From Bacteroidota bacterium (GTDB lineage Bacteria; Bacteroidota; Ignavibacteria; UBA10030; UBA8401), in the NCBI GenBank assembly GCA_030824175.1, contig JAVBYH010000245.1:1-7957 (forward strand): a stretch of 7,957 bases of DNA, read 5' to 3'. This document shows, one piece after another, positions 6,505-7,957 of the stretch. The stretch's first letter is position 1. The number at the start of each line of letters is the position of its first letter. Both the position numbers and the translations under genes were made by a program. Below the pieces are notes generated by a model. The model had not been told where the DNA came from and made no database searches. It worked only from the letters and a program-made list of their open reading frames with translations.

Positions 6505-7914
6505 TCATGTCACGTTCTTTGCGACTTCGATGCCGAGCTGTTCCATACGGTAGCGGAGCTTCGAGCGCGAGAGACCGAGGATCTTCGCGGCCTGCACCTG
6601 GTTCCCGTCCGTGAGCTTCAAGGTGCGCGTGATCACCTCATGGAGCACGGTGTTCATTTTCACGCCCGTGCTGGGAATCCGGATGGCGAACGTATCGCCG
6701 CCTGGCAGCGGAGCGCCTTCGCCGGCCTGGGGTTTCGCACCGGTGAGGAACGAAAGGTGCTGCGGCTTCACAACGTCGCTGTCGATCAGGAGCACGATGC
6801 GCTCCATCGTATTGCGGAGTTCGCGCACGTTTCCCTTCCACGGATGGGATTCGAGGATCTTGATCGCATCGGGGGCGATGCCGCGCATCGATTTATTGAA
6901 CTTTTCGCCGAACTCGTTCATGAACGCGTACGCGAGGAGCGAGATGTCCTCTTTCCGGTCGCGCAGCGGCGGCACGATAAGCGTCGCAACGTTGAGCCTG
7001 TAGAACAGATCTTCGCGGAATGTGCCGATCTCGACCGATTTTTCGAGGCTGCGGTTCGTGGCGGCAAGCACGCGCACGTTCACCGTAATCTCCTTCGAAC
7101 CGCCAAGGCGGTAGAACGTCCGTTCCTGCAGAACGCGGAGCAGCTTCACCTGTACATCGAGAGAGAGTTCGCCGATTTCGTCGAGCAGGATGGTTCCGCC
7201 GTTGGCGAGTTCAAACCTGCCCTGACGCATCTTGTCGGACGCCCCGGTGAACGCGCCCTTTTCGTACCCGAAGAGTTCGCTCTCGGCAAGATCCCTGGGG
7301 ATAGCGCCGCAGTTGATGCTCACGAACGGTCCGTCGGAGCGCCGGCTCGACTTGTGGATGAAGCGCGCGATGAGCTCCTTGCCGGTGCCGCTCTCGCCTT
7401 CGATGAGCACGGTGGTGTCTTCGCTCTGCGCGTATTTTTCGGCGGCGAGCATCACGCTCATCATCGCCTTGCTGGCGCCGAGTACGCGCACATCCTTGCC
7501 CCCGTCTGCATCCATGAGCGTCCGCAGGCGCGCCACTTCGTTCTGGAGGCTGCAGTATTGGAGGGCCTTGTGAATGATGATGTCGAGCTGGTCGAGGTTG
7601 ATCGGTTTCACGATGAAGTCCTCGGCGCCGTTCTTCATGGCGTTCACCGCCAGCTGCACATCGGAATACGCCGTCATCATAATCACCGGCAGCTGCGGAT
7701 AGATCTTCTTGACCTCCGGGAGGATATCGAGCCCGGATGCATCGCCGAGATAGATGTCCAGCAGCACGAGTTCCGGCGATTCGTTGACGAGCGATTCCAT
7801 GACGGCGCCGCCGCTTGTGCAGACGACGACGTCGTAATTTTTCGTGGTCAGCACGCGTTTTAACGACGAGTAGATGAGCTGATCGTCGTCCACAATCATA
7901 ATTTTATGCTTCAT
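6505..7914 (-). CDS. NtrC-type sigma-54-dependent response regulator
   Basis: A 469-residue cytoplasmic transcription activator with all three standard parts. The receiver (1-120) has the acidic pocket DDD (9-11), phosphoacceptor Asp53, Thr81 and Lys103. The AAA+ sigma-54 interaction domain (about 143-375) has Walker A GESGTGKE (173-180), the sigma-54-contacting GAFTGA loop (220-225), Walker B LLDEIG with Asp245/Glu246, AATNR (284-288), FREDLFYRL with the arginine-finger region (299-307), and WKGNVREL (359-366). A linker leads to a Fis-type helix-turn-helix (about 420-465, with NQVQAAKILGLSRSKLRYRM). All key residues are intact, so it should hydrolyse ATP and open sigma-54 promoters when phosphorylated. 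The ATG at 7914 lies inside the end of the upstream gene, which looks like its kinase, so the two are translationally coupled. Target genes cannot be deduced: no good -24/-12 site is visible in the window. The overall architecture resembles AtoC/ZraR, but I would not assign either symbol. Confidence 0.96.
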   Translation of the reverse strand: MKHKIMIVDDDQLIYSSLKRVLTTKNYDVVVCTSGGAVMESLVNESPELVLLDIYLGDASGLDILPEVKKIYPQLPVIMMTAYSDVQLAVNAMKNGAEDFIVKPINLDQLDIIIHKALQYCSLQNEVARLRTLMDADGGKDVRVLGASKAMMSVMLAAEKYAQSEDTTVLIEGESGTGKELIARFIHKSSRRSDGPFVSINCGAIPRDLAESELFGYEKGAFTGASDKMRQGRFELANGGTILLDEIGELSLDVQVKLLRVLQERTFYRLGGSKEITVNVRVLAATNRSLEKSVEIGTFREDLFYRLNVATLIVPPLRDRKEDISLLAYAFMNEFGEKFNKSMRGIAPDAIKILESHPWKGNVRELRNTMERIVLLIDSDVVKPQHLSFLTGAKPQAGEGAPLPGGDTFAIRIPSTGVKMNTVLHEVITRTLKLTDGNQVQAAKILGLSRSKLRYRMEQLGIEVAKNVT

Positions 7915-7957
7915 TGGAAGTCTCTTCCTGTGGGTTCTGTGTGGGCAGCGTGATGGT
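7904..7957 (-). CDS. C-terminal end of a probable sensor histidine kinase (partial)
   Basis: The frame open from the window edge reads TITLPTQNPQEETSNEA and stops at TAA (7906-7904). An ending such as ITLPT is typical of the last strand of the HATPase_c domain of histidine kinases, here followed by a short polar tail. It overlaps the response regulator start by 11 bases, the usual arrangement of a kinase-regulator pair. Only 17 codons are present, so the identity rests on this short motif and on context; the rest of the gene lies outside the window. Confidence 0.55.
   Translation of the reverse strand, partial: TITLPTQNPQEETSNEA

Noticed and set aside
6466..7863. A long plus-strand open frame of 465 codons
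   Set aside because: It is antisense to the fully intact sigma-54 response regulator and shows no domain of its own.

Overview
The window is a GC-rich stretch of bacterial chromosome in which every gene I can support lies on the minus strand, so transcription runs from high to low coordinates. The best clue to the organism is the subtilisin-like protease. It ends in a type IX secretion (T9SS) C-terminal sorting domain with a YPNPFNPST motif, which is typical of the Bacteroidota/FCB group (Bacteroidetes, Ignavibacteria, Kapabacteria and Rhodothermia-like lineages). The high GC, the lack of clear Shine-Dalgarno sequences before most genes and a GH92 mannosidase fit a GC-rich member of that group. 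The exact lineage is inference.

Layout in transcription order. (1) 7957-7904: the last 17 codons of an upstream gene, probably a sensor histidine kinase, overlapping the next gene by 11 bp. (2) 7914-6505: a complete NtrC-type sigma-54-dependent response regulator (receiver, AAA+, Fis-type HTH), followed by a hairpin at 6468-6491. (3) About 200 bp of non-coding DNA with an AT-rich palindrome at 6401-6416 and a strong ribosome binding site. (4) 6301-3854: a secreted S8 subtilase with a beta-rich insertion in its catalytic domain and a T9SS sorting tail. (5) A roughly 180 bp gap holding a 77 bp double palindrome (3765-3841) built like a REPIN: two inverted units, each with a GTAG head and a hairpin. 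It is followed by an AT-rich leader. (6) 3671-2868: a class I SAM-dependent methyltransferase whose stop overlaps the thyA start (ATGA). (7) 2871-2059: thymidylate synthase. (8) 2038-1556: dihydrofolate reductase. (9) 1452-1: the N-terminal 484 residues of a GH92 alpha-mannosidase, probably a lipoprotein, which runs off the window.

The genes fall into three groups. The kinase and regulator form a two-component system acting through sigma-54. The protease is a stand-alone secreted enzyme. The methyltransferase, thyA and folA form a compact operon: ThyA turns dUMP into dTMP and oxidises methylene-tetrahydrofolate to dihydrofolate, and FolA reduces it back. The methyltransferase is physically coupled to thyA, but its substrate is unknown. 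The mannosidase follows folA after about 100 bp and may be co-transcribed.

I found no tRNA, rRNA, CRISPR array, transposase, prophage or defence system. The most unusual non-coding feature is the REPIN-like element. I see no convincing previously undescribed system here.
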